From positions 14,379,291-14,443,290 of the forward strand of contig CAJFCV020000001.1 in the NCBI GenBank assembly GCA_904066235.2: a stretch of 64,000 bases of DNA, given 5' to 3'. This DNA is from Bursaphelenchus xylophilus (taxonomy: Eukaryota; Nematoda; Chromadorea; Rhabditida; Aphelenchoididae). The position numbers and the translations under genes are program-made. This document shows positions 9,887-21,477 of this stretch, in pieces. Under the pieces are notes generated by a model. That model did not search any database. It was not told where the DNA came from and was given only the letters and a program-made list of their open reading frames with translations. Position 1 is the first letter of the stretch; every line of letters begins with the position of its first letter.

Positions 9887-12800
9887 TCAAGTTCGGCGTT
9901 TCAAACGCATTTCGTACGTTGATTCGGGTCTGGCGTCCATCCAGATCCAACATTCGACGGGCATGTCGATGGAAAAGTGTTTGAGACAAATTTCATTGGC
10001 TTTTAGGTCATTTCCATCAATGTTTTGATGCCTGAGGGCGAGTTCGAAGAGGATTATTATCGGAGTTTCGGGTTCCCAAAGGCAAGAAAACGAGAATTCG
10101 GTTAGTTTGTCGTCTGGCTCTTGGATTTTCACGATGAAATAAACCTTGCAGCCGGATTCGAGCTGAAAATTCGGAAGAATTAGGAAAAAATTTGCGATTT
10201 TTTTTGAATTATTACCTAAAATAAGATTAATTTTTTTTTAAAAAACCCCTTAAAATTCAGCCAAGGCTTGTCTGAAATTACTTACCAAGCCCAAAAAATG
10301 CTATGAAAACATAAGAACCTAAGATTTGCTCTTACAACCCGGTTTATGTACCAAAACTGTCATAATTATACCTAAAATAAGGTAACACAACAATTAATCT
10401 CGCTTGCAGTCTTTTGTCTCACCACGAAAATGAAAAGGGGTTTGGCATTCTGCAAAATAAAAGAATTTCCAAAGAATATTTTTTTTTATAAAAACGATTT
10501 TCTCGCCTTCCAAGTCCCGTTTCCTAGCCAAAAGTTCCTTTAGACGTCGGCAAGTTGCCAAATGACATGGGTATGAACCATCAAAGTCTAAATTATTACA
10601 TAAAGACACTATAATTGATAAAATATATAAATCTTCATGACTTTTTTATATTTATTTTTCCCATTTGCAGAATGCCAAAAAGCCGGGAACTGATTTTTGT
10701 TATGGGGAAAGATTGATGTATAACTCCTCAGCCGAGTAGTAAATGGCCGCGATTTTTTGCATACTGTTTGATAAGAATGTGTCAATGTTGACTTCCAAGT
10801 TTCATGCGATTTTTCGTTATTATAAGTCGGTTAGACCACAGGAAAGATTGCAATTGTTGAATACTTAAGGTGGCTATATCTTGCAAACGGTAAAAACTGC
10901 AAAAATTATTTTAGGTGGTGCAGATAGAGTTCTATTCCCTCCTTCTTATTTACTATTCACCCAATCACCCGATGTCCTCAAAAGTGAGAGGCGATAATAT
11001 TTGTTGGACCGTGTTTTTGTAACGAAGTGTTCAAAAATTTCAATCAATAATTGAGAAGATTAGCTAAAAAAGCGCTTTTCAATTGGGATTAATTGTTGTG
11101 TAAAATTTTCCTCCATAACATAACGTTCATATCAAAAATCGTTTATTACCCCTGAAATCCCATAAAAACAGATTATTTCCCTTTTAAATTCACTCTGGTT
11201 ACCAAAATAAGCCAAAATTTACGTCTGGACACCTAAAGTAAGGTAAAATTTTCCTCCATAATACCAAATCCATATCAAAAATCTTTGATTATCCCCTGAA
11301 ATCCCATAAAAAACTATTATTTCCCTTTTAAATTCACTTTAGACACCAAAATAAACCCAAATTTACGTCTGGACACCTAAAGTAAGGTAAAAATTTTCCT
11401 CCATAATACCAAATCTGTATCAAAAATCGTTTATTATCCCCTGAAATTCCATAAAAAACTATTTTAGCCCTTGTAAATTCACTCTAGTCACCAAAATAGG
11501 CCAAAATTTACATCAAGACACCTAAAGTAAGGTAAAAATTTTCCTCCATAATACCAAATCTATATCAAAAATCGTTTATTATACCCTGAAATTCCATAAA
11601 AAACTATTTTATCCCTTTTAAATTCACTCTAGTTACCAAAATAAGCCAAAATTTACGTCTAGACACCTAAAGTAAGGTAAAATTTTCCTCCAAACACTCT
11701 AAATTTACTGTAGCCTGATCCAAAATGACTTTTCACCGCTCAAAATACCCTCTGAAACCCCCAATTCAATCAGACACGCTTACCAAATTCCTCTCCCATT
11801 CCTTTGGATCGATCCCTTCTAGAACATTAATCTTCATTTTTTGTGGTATCAACGACGGCCAATTGTGGAATTCTTCGTCGGAACTGGAGCTACCACTCTC
11901 ATTGGCGTCTTCCAAAGTGGCCTCACTCAAATCTTCGGCCAGATTTTCTTTGTTCAAAGCGATTTCCCAGGCGTCCAATGATTTCAATTTTTCTTCATTT
12001 TCCTTGCTGCCCTGAGACGAAATTCCACTCAATCTATCCGAAAGATCATCCTGCTCAGCTTCTTCATCAATTATCTCGTCGTTTTCATCAATTTTTTCCA
12101 ATTCTTCACCTTGTTTTAGGTCCTGATGTGGAATATTCAGCAATTTCATGAGAGCTTCGGAGGAAATATCGCCGGAATCGTTTTGTTTCCTCTCCTCATC
12201 CTCTTTGGCAAATTCCTCTGCCAAAGCGGCGGTCAGAAACTCGTCATTCCAGGTGTACACATTGGTTTTATTACACTTGATGGGCTCGTCAAAATTTTCG
12301 TCATTTTCGGTGATTTCACGTTCTTTTCGGGATTTTTCCGACTCATCTTCAACTTCTGGCACTCCGGCAACTGCTTTCGCCGGCTTTAATCTCCATAAAT
12401 CGGCCAATCCAGCGAAATTTGGGGATTCTCCTGGTTGAAAATCGTCGTTCCCCCAAGTTCCAGTTGGCTTGAGGTCCGAATTGGAATAACATGCCTTCTC
12501 TCCAGCTTTTTCATCTTCATCTTTCTAGAAAAAATAGAATTTTTACCTAAAAACGACAAAAAATTATAAAAAATCTTACAAAATTGGAAAATTCTTCATC
12601 CAAACACTCCTCGGCCATTCGTACTGTCATTTCCGACATATTTCGATACCCATCATTCTAAAAATCTCAAAGTTACATCAAAATTCGGGAAAAAATTATA
12701 TTACACATGACAAAAATCGCTTACAAAAGTGACTTTCTCTGACAATTCTTCTGAATTTTTTTGTCCCATATACCCTTCGGAGTTGTGAAAACCTCTTTGA

Positions 12801-13427
12801 CTGTGACCTGCACAATTTGACCCATTATTTTCATTGTTTATTGAAGAAGTTGATGGTGAAGATAAATTATCTCTTCCTTCGGCTCTAATTTGATGTCGTG
12901 GTCTTCGGGAATAATTTCCGGGTTGCGAATGACCTGCTCTTGCGTTTACAGAAGCTGAGTGAGCATGTAGGCTAGATGAAAATTGAGGTCGAGGACCTTG
13001 TTTTAGATGATTTGAGGAATAAAATCTTTGACTCAGCATCGCAGGAAGCGCTCCATACGTCGTGTCTGGACAGGTCGTAATAACTGGACGATAATTTTGA
13101 GGATTTCCCGCTAAATTAAAATCTTTTTCAAAAAAACACAAGCAATGTTAAAGGTCCCAAAGAGCCTCAAATGTGCACAAACCCAGTGAAAAATTTAGTA
13201 GGATCAAAAAAAGTTACATATTTTAGCCAACAAGGTTAGTTTCTGAAAAAAAGCAGCAAGACTTTGGCGGAAATTCAAGAAATTACATCATTTTAGGTAA
13301 CAATTTTGGGAAAGATGCCGTAAATCCGTATAAAGTTGCCTAAACACAAACAAAAAGTAAAGAGAAATTGCATACCTTCTCCAAGTGTTTGTTGACGTTG
13401 ATTTGAGGCATTGTTGCGTTCATCCAT
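9887..13427 (-). CDS. Unrecognised 510-aa acidic, largely disordered protein
   Basis: Five exons on the minus strand join in phase to 510 aa: 13427-13376, 13110-12725, 12657-12580, 12524-11784, 10162-9887. All have GT donors and TTTAG/TTTTCAG acceptors. The ATG lies 14 bases after a CCTTCAG acceptor, a likely trans-splice site. The N-terminal third is polar (Ser, Asn, Gln, His). The middle is strongly acidic (many EDE and DEE runs, SSSSDEEFHNWPSLIP). The last exon looks like a folded, beta-rich domain (KVYFIVKIQEPDD, VECWIWMDARPE) ending in basic RLKRRT. I do not recognise the family. The 1.6-kb last intron holds a tandem array. The last exon could belong to a separate gene, but the phase agreement favours one gene. 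An AATAAA lies about 110 bases past the stop. Confidence 0.65.
10395..10620 (-). other. Possible small exons inside an intron
   Basis: On the minus strand, an exon-like stretch (about 10604-10512, CHLATCRRLKELLARKRDLE) behind an ATTATAG or ATTTAG acceptor could join by a GC-AG intron to about 10449-10395 (ECQTPFHFRGETKDCKRD, then TAA). The phases do not fit the flanking exons of the 510-aa gene. This may be an alternative 3' end, a nested gene or chance. Its Cys and charge pattern looks coding, but I cannot assign it. Confidence 0.25.
11095..11715. repeat. Tandem repeat, ~145-bp unit, four to five copies
   Basis: The string ACACCTAAAGTAAGGTAAAA recurs with a period of about 145 bp (landmark positions 11233, 11377, 11522, 11667), together with CTCCATAATACCAAATC and TTTATTATCCCCTGAAAT. 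It lies wholly within the last intron of the minus-strand 510-aa gene. Read on that strand, each unit contains ACCTTACTTTAGG, which resembles a 3' splice acceptor. Confidence 0.85.
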
Positions 13428-13690
13428 TGACCTTGCACCACCTGAAGGAAGGATAATATAAATGAGCTTGAAACGAATAAAAATTCATAGCAAACAGTCG
13501 GAAATTAATAACGTCAGCACGAACATGTCCTACTAGGATTCCGACGAGTCAAAAAAAACCAAAAATTTCTTGAACAAAAACGAAAATGCAAATTTTAAAA
13601 TTTGCATGAAGAACAAAGTGATGAAAAGTCAGTTTCAAACGCAGTCTTGTAAATATTTCCCCCCGCGTGCGGTTGCCATCTTCCCCGTCG

Positions 13691-15070
13691 ATGATTGCAC
13701 CATTGGAGGTCGGCTTTTACACGGAGATTATCGGGTTCCTGCAGTGTATCAAGCTCGAGGACAGCTTCCAGGGAACGAAACCAAATGGATTTGAGATCAT
13801 AACCCATGATCATGTTCCGCACGTAGGCCTCGTAAACATCATAGAATACCGATACAACTCATTTTCGAAAAATGTTACGTAAGTTTATGCATTGCGCGTC
13901 AAGCCCATTAGATAAGCTAAAACGATCCGGAATGGATTGAGATTCGCCAAAAAGACGCAAAAAACTTCGCCTTTTGTCGGAGAAGAAATGGGGAATTTTT
14001 GGGGCGAGAGAGCACGGTTTTGCGCGCCTTTTCCCTGTCTTCTCTGCGAAACCGAGACGAAGTGTAAAAAACCGATAGCGAAGTGTCTATTCCGCGGAAT
14101 ATATTCCGGTCTCCGAACTCTTCGGTTTGACCTGCATTGCACACTAAATATTTTCAGCCGCCGGTTGCTGGATTTGGTCGATAAAGACGGTCCGGCTTAC
14201 CATAGCTACCGAGTCCTTTTGAACCAGGTTGGGGAGGAAGTCAAAGTTGGAGTCACAGGATTAAATGGCGGCTTGCTGTAAGTCGAGTGTGGGGGAATAT
14301 ATTAATTCTTGGCTTCAGCATACCCCGGGGCCATAATCTCAAATATTTGTGTTCTAAATTTGTTTTAAAATGCCGATTTCAGTGTTTGTGCTATATTTAA
14401 CAAGCAGGAGAAAAATTGCTGGAACAGACTGACTGTATTCTCTGAACTCCTTGGTTCAAGCATGGCCATTATAGGATGTACGGTGAAAGAAAGCCGGATG
14501 AATGTATTATACTCGCCTACTGGAGACAATGCAACCTCTTACTATCCGGAGACGAAAGACAACTTTTATTGCAACAGTACGCTGGGTGTATTTGAAAAGA
14601 AGTTGGTGTTATGAAACCAAGGATCAGCGGAGTGTAAGCAGTTGGATTGGGAAGGCACAAATGGGATGCATCGCCTTGTCAGCCAGTGGAGTACAAGCTC
14701 ACTTCTTCGGGTCGGCTCTTGCTGTCTTTGGTAAGCGTGAGAAGACTGTATAACCAGTTTCAGAACTACCTGATTGCAAGGTTCGAGACTCCCAATTGCA
14801 ACAGGCCAACTCAACTCTCGCCCCAATTCTTGGACAACACCTATGTCGAGTTTATCTGTAACAAAACGTAAGTTTGATTTTTTAGTAAAATAGCCGTAGT
14901 CTAGGCCAAAAAACTTTCAGCGTTCGTTCAATTAACCTTTAAAACTATATGTTTATACATTTTTTAGAACGGAACCGACCGTATCGAAGAGCAGCCATTC
15001 CAATTCTCCAGCCATATTCATCTTAACCTCAATTTGTGGGCTCCTTATTGGCCGTGTCCTTGGAAATTAA
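13691..15070 (+). CDS. Unrecognised 265-aa protein with hydrophobic C-terminus
   Basis: Six exons join in phase to 265 aa: 13691-13878, 14158-14277, 14383-14576, 14642-14730, 14764-14867, 14968-15070. The fifth intron boundary encloses only 33 nt. The protein has several cysteines and potential N-glycosylation sites (e.g. GDNATSYY). It ends in a Ser-rich stalk followed by a hydrophobic stretch (PAIFILTSICGLLIGRVLGN), which fits a C-terminal membrane anchor or GPI signal. A clear N-terminal signal peptide is not seen from the chosen ATG (MIAPLEVGFYTEIIGFLQC), so an upstream exon may be missing. Intron 4 (14577-14641) was chosen because it alone keeps the frame. The gene is divergent from the 510-aa gene with about 260 bp between starts. 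An AATAAA follows at about 15131. No family is recognised. Confidence 0.6.
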
Positions 15071-15716
15071 AGTCGATACATGTATCCATTTTATATTTTT
15101 AACTTTGATTAGTAAATGTCGTATTGGGGCAAATAAAATTTGGTAAAAGTCTGTTGTTTCTTCTTGCCGAATGGTTCTGGAAAGGTTTTCCCGTGCACAA
15201 CAACCGTGAATAAGAAAAACCTTTCCCATTCACTTTTGAGTTTCGTCCAAACGAAGTGTCAAAATTCCATGCTTTTTTACCGCCTATTTTTTCAAATTCG
15301 GCGTTTTTTACAGTTTTTTTCTGGCTTCCACCGCGAAAGATTGGAATGCCAAAATTTTCTTGGCATTCTGTTTATCCATTGAAAAATAATTTTTGGACGT
15401 TCTCTCGACCAAAAACTCGTTTCTCTTGCTCAGATTAAGCATAATTCCGCTAGCTTTAGTTGAAATAACCTAGAAATTTTATCCATTATATTATACATGC
15501 CTTCAAAACGGAAATTTTTTGTTGATTATGACCTAATTTTAATGATTTACTGATGTAATTTTGTTGTTAAACAAATGGTTTTGCAATTTACGATGGGTTG
15601 AGAAGCGATTTGAACGGTTTATACACCAATATTTTTAATTTTTCATCATGGATAATATAATTTTTATCATGGGTAATATAATTTTTGTCGAATTTTTAGT
15701 CGATCTCCCTTGTAAA
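15071..15716. other. Intergenic stretch upstream of the Vma12-like gene
   Basis: No coding potential seen. Just before the next start it contains two near-copies of the CATGGATAATATAA motif (15651 and 15669), then AATTTTTAG, an acceptor 18 bases before ATG that probably takes a spliced leader. Confidence 0.5.
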
Positions 15717-17115
15717 ATGTTTGTCGTCGACGAGAAGGCCCGAAAATTCATCGACGACTTGATTAAAGATCTCGAAAATCGGCGCGAAATTGAGAAAATC
15801 CTCGAAAAATCGCAATTTTCCACCGAAGACTTTGATCAAATCTCCGAGTTATTGCCGGAAAATGTGGAGTATTACAAGTTCTTGATGCTGGTGAAGCCGA
15901 AAGAAGTGAAAGAAGAGCGTCCGCCGCCAACAAAAGAGTATTTGGACAGAATTGAGAGGCTGAAATTGGAGGCAGAGAAGAGGGATTACGATCAAATGGT
16001 GTCGTCGGTGGATTCCAGTCAAAATTATGGGCATACGGCGTTCTTCAAGGACTTTGGAAAGGTAAATTACCAAGTTTTGTGAAAGATTTTGTCATTTTTA
16101 GATCAAAGTTTTAACAAATTCCAAAAAATATGTCATGACTACGGATTTTATGAACAATTTGGGTCATTATGACGAATTTACTATCCGTTCTATACCCTGA
16201 GGACTTTTTTACAACCACTTTTTAGATTAGAAAGTAATAAAAGTCCCAAAATTTGCACAGTGCAAATTAAAAAGATTGATCGCACAGTGCTGTTTTAGGA
16301 AGATTTTTTTGCACGGTGCAAGTAAAAAATGGATCGCACAGTGCAAGTTTTTATATTTTTTTGCACTGTGCGGTTTTGAAAATTTGTCTGCACCGTGCAG
16401 TTTTTGATAGTATTTTTTTCGCACAGTGCGTTCCTTTTGTCGCTTTGAGGGTTCCAAAATTTGCACGGTGCAAATAAAAAATGTATCGCACAGTGCAGTT
16501 TTTTGAAAATTTTTTTCGCACGGTGCAGTTGTGAAAACTTGTTTGCACTGTGCAGTTTTGAGAAAGATTTTTCGCACAGTTCAGTTTAAATAAAAAAATT
16601 TTGCACAGTGCAAATAAAAAGATGGGTCGCACAGTGCATTTTGGGTCAAAATTTTTTTTTGCACAGTGCAGTTTTAGGAATTTTTTTTGCACGGTGCAGT
16701 TTTAATAAAAAAATTGCACAGTGCAATAACGCGTTTTTGAAATACTGATTTCAAACACTTCCAGGAGCTAAAAGAGTCGAATCGGCACGTAATCGGAATC
16801 GTGAACATGATGATCACCGTCTTCGGAGGCTTCATGTTCGGTTTCTACGGCATCTCCATGGCCTACCCGGCCTGGAATTTGGACTCAACCACCCGAACTC
16901 TTCTCGGACTCGGAATCGGCACCATTTTCTTCTTCGTGGACCTGTATTTCTTCGTCAAAACACTGGACGAAGAGAGCAAAGAGCAGGCCAAAAATGATCC
17001 CAAAGTTTTCTCGTTGAACACCAAAGGCGTTGGCCATGAGAATGTGGTCGAACACACAACAAAAGTCATCAAAAACACGGGAAAAGCAAAGAAAAAGGCG
17101 AAAAAATTGGATTAG
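15717..17115 (+). CDS. TMEM199/Vma12-like V-ATPase assembly factor
   Basis: Two exons (15717-16061 and 16765-17115) give 231 aa. The N-terminal half is charged and helical. It contains the family-typical block with Pro-rich linker and Leu/Glu helix (PPPTKEYLDRIERLKLEAEK), and then NYGHTAFFKDFGKELKESN. Two transmembrane helices follow: VIGIVNMMITVFGGFMFGFYGI, shortened here to its core MMITVFGGFMFGFYG, and LLGLGIGTIFFFVDLYFF. A Lys-rich tail ends KKKAKKLD, compatible with an ER retrieval signal. Members of the Vma12/TMEM199 family sit in the ER and help assemble the V0 sector of the vacuolar ATPase. The 703-bp intron is filled with the TGCACNGTGCA palindrome array. The start follows a trans-splice-like TTTTTAG site. 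Confidence 0.85.
16253..16728. repeat. TGCACNGTGCA array inside the Vma12-like intron
   Basis: More than fifteen palindromes at 20-40 base spacing, separated by A/T runs, fill most of the single intron of the TMEM199-like gene. They stop about 35 bases before the splice acceptor and start about 190 bases after the donor. Confidence 0.9.
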
Positions 17116-17281
17116 AACGAGATTTTTTTTAATTTTTTGAAATTGCTTTACTTAAATTTAATTCTCATGACGTCACTTTTATTTTTGAACCCTCTGTGAT
17201 ATCTCAAAATAATTTTGGAATCTTTTATTTATAATAAATCAGGATATTTTGACGATTTTTGGCCATTTTTTGTGGAAATTA

Positions 17282-17872
17282 AACGCACAGTGCGATCATT
17301 TTTAGTTTTCGCACTGTGCGAAAGCTCCAAAAAAAGATAGAGGAATTTTGCACAGTGCAGTTTTGATTTTTTCCATTGCACTGTGCAAAAAAAATTCGAG
17401 AAGAATTTCGCACAGTGCAAGGGAATTTTGAAAGAAATCTGGCGCACTGTGCAGTTTGTCGCGACACAGGAAGATGAAATGTTTGCACGGTGCAATCAAA
17501 AAGGTCAAAAGGTTTTGCGCACAGTGCAAGCTAAATTTTTTCGCACAGTGCAACTTTATTTTTTTTGGCGCACCGTGCACTAACTTTTGCGTTGACTGCA
17601 CAGTGCGATCAAAAAGTAAAAGTTTGCTCGGCGCACTGTGCAATTTCGAAAACTCGAATTTCTGCACTGTGCAAGGGAATTTTGAAGCAAATCTGGCACA
17701 CAGTGCAGTTTGTCGCGACAGTGCAAGGTATATTTTTTGCACTGTGCAAATTTACTTTTTTGTCGCACAGTGCAATGACTCCTCTGTTTTGACTGCACAG
17801 TGCAATCAAAAAATGAAATTTTGCTCCTTGCACTGTGCAATCTTGAAAATTCAAATTTTTGCACTGTGCGCG
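17282..17872. repeat. TGCACNGTGCA array downstream of the Vma12-like gene
   Basis: Roughly twenty palindromes begin about 165 bases after the stop codon. Two sub-blocks share the spacers GGGAATTTTGAA, CAGTTTGTCGCGACA and CAATCAAAAA, showing an internal duplication of roughly 270 bp. No gene is visible in the block. Confidence 0.85.
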
Positions 17873-18600
17873 GAAAAATGTCGACATTTTTGAGAATTTT
17901 GGTCTTATTTTTGCGAATTTTTCTCGGAAAAAGTTGATTTTTTGTGGAAATATTCTACTCTCGACCTCGAATGTCCTGTCATATTTTTGCGACTGAAAAA
18001 TAAAAATAAATTGTGGATTTTTGGCAATTTTAAAGGAAAAAATCTCGATTATTGATGGGTAATGCGGGCTAATTTTTTTGAAATTAATTGTAGAAGACTT
18101 TATTAAATTTTTTTGCCAAGTTTCATCGTTATCTGAGGACTTTTGAAATTTAAATTTTTTTTTTAAATTTTTTTGAACTTTTTGATTTCTTAATTTTTGA
18201 CATTTACATCGCTATACAATCGAGACATTACGATCCAAAAAAACATGTCTTTGTCATTGTGGATTATTCATATAAATTATACAAATTAATCGTACTCCTT
18301 TCGGCCTCCATTTATAACAATCTTTTTCGGGGCTTGAAACCGCCTCAGGCGATGATAAAAGGGACCCGAAAATGGTGGGGGAAAGGTGTGGCTTCGCGTG
18401 TATTCCCCTCTTCCGGGGCCCTCCGATCAAAAGACGGGCTGAGTCAGCCCCGCCAACCGCCATATATACGAGAATTCCAAGGAAATTTGCGTCTGTACAC
18501 CAGAAGGAAACAAGCCTACTTCTCCTCATGACGGCCTGACGGCCTTTCCGAGACGTAAGTGAAAGTTTAGGGGAGATACAGTAGGAAATCGGAAAAAATT
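17873..18600. other. Gene-free stretch with a GC-richer island
   Basis: 17873-18300 is AT-rich with no coding signal. At about 18330-18545 the composition rises abruptly (GGGGGAAAGGTGTGGCTTCG, CCTCTTCCGGGGCCCTCCG). A minus-strand ATG frame of about 90 codons covers it, but there are no splice sites, no family match and no codon evidence that I trust. It could be a promoter/5' exon, a structured RNA or a foreign fragment. Confidence 0.4.
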
Positions 18601-18605
18601 GGTTT

Positions 18606-19660
18606 TTTGCACTGTGCAGGGGAAGATTAGGTCGGCCGCACAGTGCAGACAAAATTTTTTTATTTTTCGCACAGTGCAGTCAAAAAATTTTTTATTTGTC
18701 GCACTGTGCAGTCGACCAAGTCTTAATTTTTTGGTTTCGCACTGTGCAGGGGAAAATTAGGCAGGCTGCACAGTGCAATCAAATATTTTTATCTTTCGCA
18801 CAGTGCAGTCAAAACTTTTTCTTCATTTTGCACAGTGCAGTCAAAAAAAATTTTTTATTTGTCGCACTGTGCAATCGGTTTGGTCTCAATTTTTTGGTTT
18901 CGCACTGTGCAACGGAAGATTAGGCCGGCAGTGCAGTCAAAATTTTTTTATTTGTCGCACAGTGCAACTGATTTTTTTCGCGCACAGTGCGGTCTAAACT
19001 TTTTCTTCATTTTGCACAGTGCATTCAATCATTTTGAATTTGTCGCAAGTCTCAGTTTTCGCTTTTGCACTGTGCAGCAGAAGATTAGGCTGACCGCACA
19101 GTGCAGTCGAAGTTTTTTATTTCTCGCACAGTGCAGTCGGCCAAGTCTCAATTCTCGCAGTGCTGGCCGCACAGTGCAACCAAAACTTTTTATTTGTCGC
19201 ACAACGCAGTCAATTCTTTTATTTTGCACGGTGCAATCATCAATTTTTAATTCGTCGCACAGCGCAGTCGACTAGGCCTCAGTTTTTTGGTTGCTGCACT
19301 GTGCGGCAACGAGAAATTTGCCGACTGCACTGTGCATTGAGAAAAAAATTTTATTTATCGCATAATGCAACTTGCGGAATTCTTCTCTTGCACAGTGCAA
19401 CTGACAAGTTTTCCTTCGCACTGTGCGGCGGTGACAAATTTGCCGACTGCACTGTGCATTGAGAAAGTTGCTTATTTCTCGCACAGTGCAGTTTCCAAAT
19501 CTTTTCTTTTGAATTTGTCGACTGCACCGTGCATTGGAAGGGCTTTCATTTTTGTCGCGCGGTGCAGTCACTGCAATTTTTTGCACTGTGCAGTCACCGG
19601 TTTTTATTTAGATGGATCGCACAGTGCTAACTGATCAGTTTTTTTCACGGTGCACTAATT
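18606..19660. repeat. Large TGCACNGTGCA array
   Basis: About forty palindromes in just over 1 kb, with recurring spacers such as TCAAAAAATTTTTTATTTGTC and GAAGATTAGGC, arranged as imperfect higher-order units. Many copies here carry C or G next to the core (CGCAC, GTGCG), so this block is slightly diverged from the one at the left end. Two isolated copies follow at about 20018 and 20178. Confidence 0.88.
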
Positions 19661-20841
19661 CAGTTCATTTTGAAAGGGAAATAGCCAAATTCTAGGCGAA
19701 AATCTATTAGCTCCTAGAAGTTGCCAATTTATAGACGAGGCATCGAATTGGCGGGTGTGTATTTAATCGCAAGGGGAATTGACGCAAAATACTGATAAGC
19801 TCACCCACAATTTCTAGCCCAAAAAATGAAAGGTTACGTGGAAAAAAGATTTATTGAAAAAAAATAATTTTTTGAAATTCCCAAATTTGTTTTCTTATTT
19901 TTTACATCAAAACGATTTTAGCGATAAGAAAATCCCCGGAGGGCCTTTTAAATAAATTTTTTATCCTTTGTTATTATCGGACGTTTATATTTCATATTCG
20001 ATGCGAAATCCAATTGTGCACGGTGCGAACAAAATAAATTCCAAAAAATGGGTCATAATGATGGATTTTTTTGAGAAATTTGGATTTTGATGACACGCTT
20101 ATCGTATAATTTGTAAGATATTTTACTTTTACAATTACATTTTTGTCAGGAAGTAGCTCAGATTGATTTTTTTTTGATTTGCACTGTGCGGAAAATGAGG
20201 TTTCAGAGAACAGATCATGATAACATATTTACTCAAATATTTTGATCACGATGATAAATCTACGGTCTAAACTTTCCAACCATAAAATTTTACATTATCT
20301 TTTTTCACTAAAAAGTGTAAAAATCCAATTTTAAAATCTGTACGGTGCTTTATTGTCAAAAATTGGCATTGTGTAATGATGAAAAATTTTGCACACTTTT
20401 TTTGATCCATTTTTAAAACGTTTAAAAACGGTTTTATCGACATGTTTATATCCAATATTATTTATATTACTATATTACTACTACAATATTTGCTACCGTA
20501 ATAACAATGAATTTCGGCTGGCTTTTGACCATTTCCTCATATGTTGAACAGGCACCGCTTCCGGCGGTTAAACTTCATATAGGAAATGCGTCACAAGCGA
20601 TTCGATCCCATTGTTTTATTTTCATGACGTCATCGTAAGTTTACCATTGCCTGAAGGAGGTGGCTGCACCGAAGAAACAATTCGACTGGTAGTCCACATC
20701 TTATCCCCTGTTAATACGCAAAGAACTCTGATTGGTATGCTACCTATGAGATACGACCGAACTTCGCGGCGACTATGACTGAAGGACCAGTGAACCCAAC
20801 CCGCACATTATAAACAAATTTCGCACTGTTCGGTTCCAAAT
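19661..20841. other. Gene-poor stretch
   Basis: Mostly AT-rich with two isolated palindromes. The part from about 20500 to 20830 is less AT-rich and could be upstream or 3' sequence of the minus-strand gene that ends at 20842, but I find no supported exon. Confidence 0.4.
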
Positions 20842-21267
20842 TTATTCATTCACAAACTCAACAGGTAGGATGATTTCCGGCCATCCAAGGCGTCGCATCA
20901 GTTCTTGCGTCCACCATCTCCATGACGTTCCATGATCCTCATCTATCCATGAGCGATGGGTGTAGGCTTGGCCGGCCAGATGAGCGAGCACATGGACCCA
21001 CGTCGGCACCAGCGTTGCGACAGATTGTTTCAACACCGAAGTGAAAAAAACCAATCTGCGATCTGGTTCCACGCACATGCTCGCACCACTCTCCCTCCTC
21101 CATTCGATTTCCTTCGAGAGCTCCTCGCCGAAGGCGATACGCTGGAGCGTTATTGCTAACTCAACCAGTGTACGCTTTTTTCAGCTCCGCGATGTCTTGT
21201 AGAGACGACCAAGAAGATTGTAGAGGGCGAATATATCCGCATCATCTCTTCCAGTCCCATGCCGTAT
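20842..21267 (-). CDS. Partial hypothetical protein, last two exons
   Basis: A clean TATGTTTCAG acceptor precedes an exon 21267-21210 (DDADIFALYNLL). An intron of about 54 nt, with a weak GTCGTC donor and a GTTAG acceptor, joins it in phase to 21155-20842, which ends in TAA. The encoded tail is rich in Trp and charged residues (YTHRSWIDEDHG, SWRWWTQELMRRLGWPE), looks globular, and is 123 aa long. Without the intron, the same frame continues through one TGA at 21190-21188, so a decayed copy or an unusual stop are alternatives. I found no upstream exon with a start. No family is recognised. Confidence 0.4.
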
Positions 21268-21477
21268 CTGAAACATAATTTTTTAGAAGTTCACACCAAA
21301 AAAATCGCAAAATTTTTCTGACTCAGAGTATGTAAAAATTAGCTGCCCAATTTTTTTAGGACTTTTCTCGCAACACCACGAAAATGCTTTTTTGACCAAG
21401 TTTTTCGCAATTCAAAAACTTTGTTGTGAGCTAAAATAAACTCTGGCGTCGAAGAAATCGAACCACCGGCCCCTGAT

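Noticed and set aside
21188..21190. Selenocysteine codon
   Set aside because: No SECIS-like element was evident and a short in-phase intron explains the TGA more simply.
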